A stretch of 12,513 bases of DNA, from contig JAKAOE010000009.1 of assembly GCA_021823305.1 (NCBI GenBank), forward strand, positions 1 through 12,513, read 5' to 3'. The position numbers were made by a program, and so were the translations under genes. This DNA comes from Acidobacteriota bacterium. Lineage in GTDB: Bacteria; Acidobacteriota; Terriglobia; Terriglobales; SCQP01. A model generated the notes under the pieces. That model was not told the DNA's origin. It searched no databases and was given only the letters and a program-made list of their open reading frames with translations. This document shows, piece by piece, positions 11,956 through 12,513 of this stretch (position 1 is the first letter of the stretch; each line of letters begins with the position of its first letter).

Positions 11956-12459
11956 ATGCCGGAAACCACCCACGAGTACAAGACCCGCGTCCTGAGTTAC
12001 ACCGAAGGCCTCGACCCGCTCGCCGTCCAGGCCGCCACCCCGAAAAAGATCGCCCGCCTGCTCGCCAAGGCCTCCCCGGCCCGGCTCCGCCGCCGCCCCG
12101 CCCCCGGCAAGTGGTCGCCCGCCGAGATCCTGGCGCATCTCGCCGATTGCGAAGTCGCCTTCGCCTGGCGCTATCGCAACATTCTGGGCCAGCCCGGCGC
12201 CGCGCTGCAGGGCTTCGACCAGGACGCCTGGGCGCAGCGCATGCGCTACGCCCAGCGCGCCGCCAAGCCGTCGTTTGAAGCCTTCGCCGCCCTGCGCGCT
12301 TTCAACCTCGCCCTGCTCAAATCCCTCACCCCCGCCGACTGGAAACTCGAAGGCATCCACTCCGAACGCGGCCCCGAATCCGTCGCCACCACCGCGCGCA
12401 TGATTGCCGGCCACGACCTGAACCACCTCCGCCAGTTGGAGGCCCTGCTCAAGACGTAG
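11956..12459 (+). CDS. DinB-like (DinB_2) four-helix metalloprotein
   Basis: This 167-residue cytoplasmic protein of the DinB/YfiT-like four-helix-bundle superfamily shows the usual metal-ligand histidines: His61 in ILAHLADCEVAFAWRYR, and His153 and His157 in AGHDLNHLRQLEALL. The WSPAEILAHL phrase is typical of this group. Members include thiol transferases and many proteins of unknown activity; this one lacks anything that points to a particular substrate. It is not DNA polymerase IV, which shares the name dinB in E. coli. The start is the first ATG after the preceding gene, and a -10-like box lies directly ahead. The remaining 54 bases to the window end hold no recognisable gene. Confidence 0.87.
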   Translation: MPETTHEYKTRVLSYTEGLDPLAVQAATPKKIARLLAKASPARLRRRPAPGKWSPAEILAHLADCEVAFAWRYRNILGQPGAALQGFDQDAWAQRMRYAQRAAKPSFEAFAALRAFNLALLKSLTPADWKLEGIHSERGPESVATTARMIAGHDLNHLRQLEALLKT

Positions 12460-12504
12460 CGGAGCGGGGCGCAGGGCCCCCGCGCAGCCAAGCGGGCCGC
12501 CGGG

Positions 12505-12513
12505 AGATCGGAA
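12505..12513 (+). other. Possible residual sequencing adapter at the contig end
   Basis: The final nine bases, AGATCGGAA, equal the first nine of the common Illumina adapter AGATCGGAAGAGC. They lie exactly at the end of the window, where leftover adapter would be expected, and fall outside any gene. A chance match at this exact place is unlikely but possible. Confidence 0.5.

Noticed and set aside
10981..12426. Open frame of 481 residues antisense to three genes at the right end
   Set aside because: It spans the ytxH-like, DUF948-like and dinB-like genes, which all have recognisable features, and its own composition is the same low-information shadow.
1..12513. CRISPR arrays, tRNA or rRNA genes, insertion sequences, riboswitches
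   Set aside because: No regularly spaced repeats, cloverleaf with CCA-adjacent arm, rRNA-like stretch, transposase or known riboswitch core was seen by eye; covariance-model searches could not be run.

Overview
The window looks like a metagenome-type contig from a GC-rich Gram-negative bacterium, most likely an acidobacterium. That placement is inference from the very high GC with strong GCC/CGC/CTC codon bias, a secreted FecR-domain protein, an OmpA/Pal-type lipoprotein, and a YtxH plus DUF948-like pair; no rRNA or other marker settles it. The last nine bases match the start of the standard Illumina adapter, so the right edge is probably the true contig end.

Layout. 3-1751 (+): the 3' part of polA, with intact polymerase motifs and a proofreading domain lacking visible catalytic acids. 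1731-2432 (-): a short FecR-domain exported protein, tail-to-tail with polA and overlapping it by 21 bp. 2494-4095 (+): L-glutamate gamma-semialdehyde dehydrogenase (pruA/rocA type), divergent from the FecR gene across a 61-bp gap with a symmetrical -10-like box. 4096-7062: a compositionally different island carrying three same-strand genes: a beta-order DNA methyltransferase, a nucleotidyltransferase-fold protein and a DUF262 (GmrS-like) protein. 7063-8211 (-): murB, containing a 105-bp in-frame palindromic insert. 8246-8968 (-): OmpA-family lipoprotein. 9106-10962 (+): uvrC. 11008-11364 and 11401-11931 (+): YtxH-like and DUF948-like small membrane proteins. 11956-12459 (+): DinB-like protein.

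The polA, pruA, murB, ompA-like, uvrC and ytxH genes look like ordinary chromosomal backbone (DNA repair and replication, proline catabolism, cell-wall synthesis, envelope). The accessory part is the island between pruA and murB. Its second and third genes overlap or nearly abut and are probably co-translated. The methyltransferase is separated from them by 101 bp holding a perfect hairpin and a -10-like box. Together they resemble a modification plus NTPase/nucleotidyltransferase defence module, but no nuclease domain is visible, so the effector is unknown. This module is the best candidate for an undescribed system. The second notable item is the palindromic element inside the murB coding sequence, which resembles in principle the protein-coding palindromic repeats known from Rickettsia.
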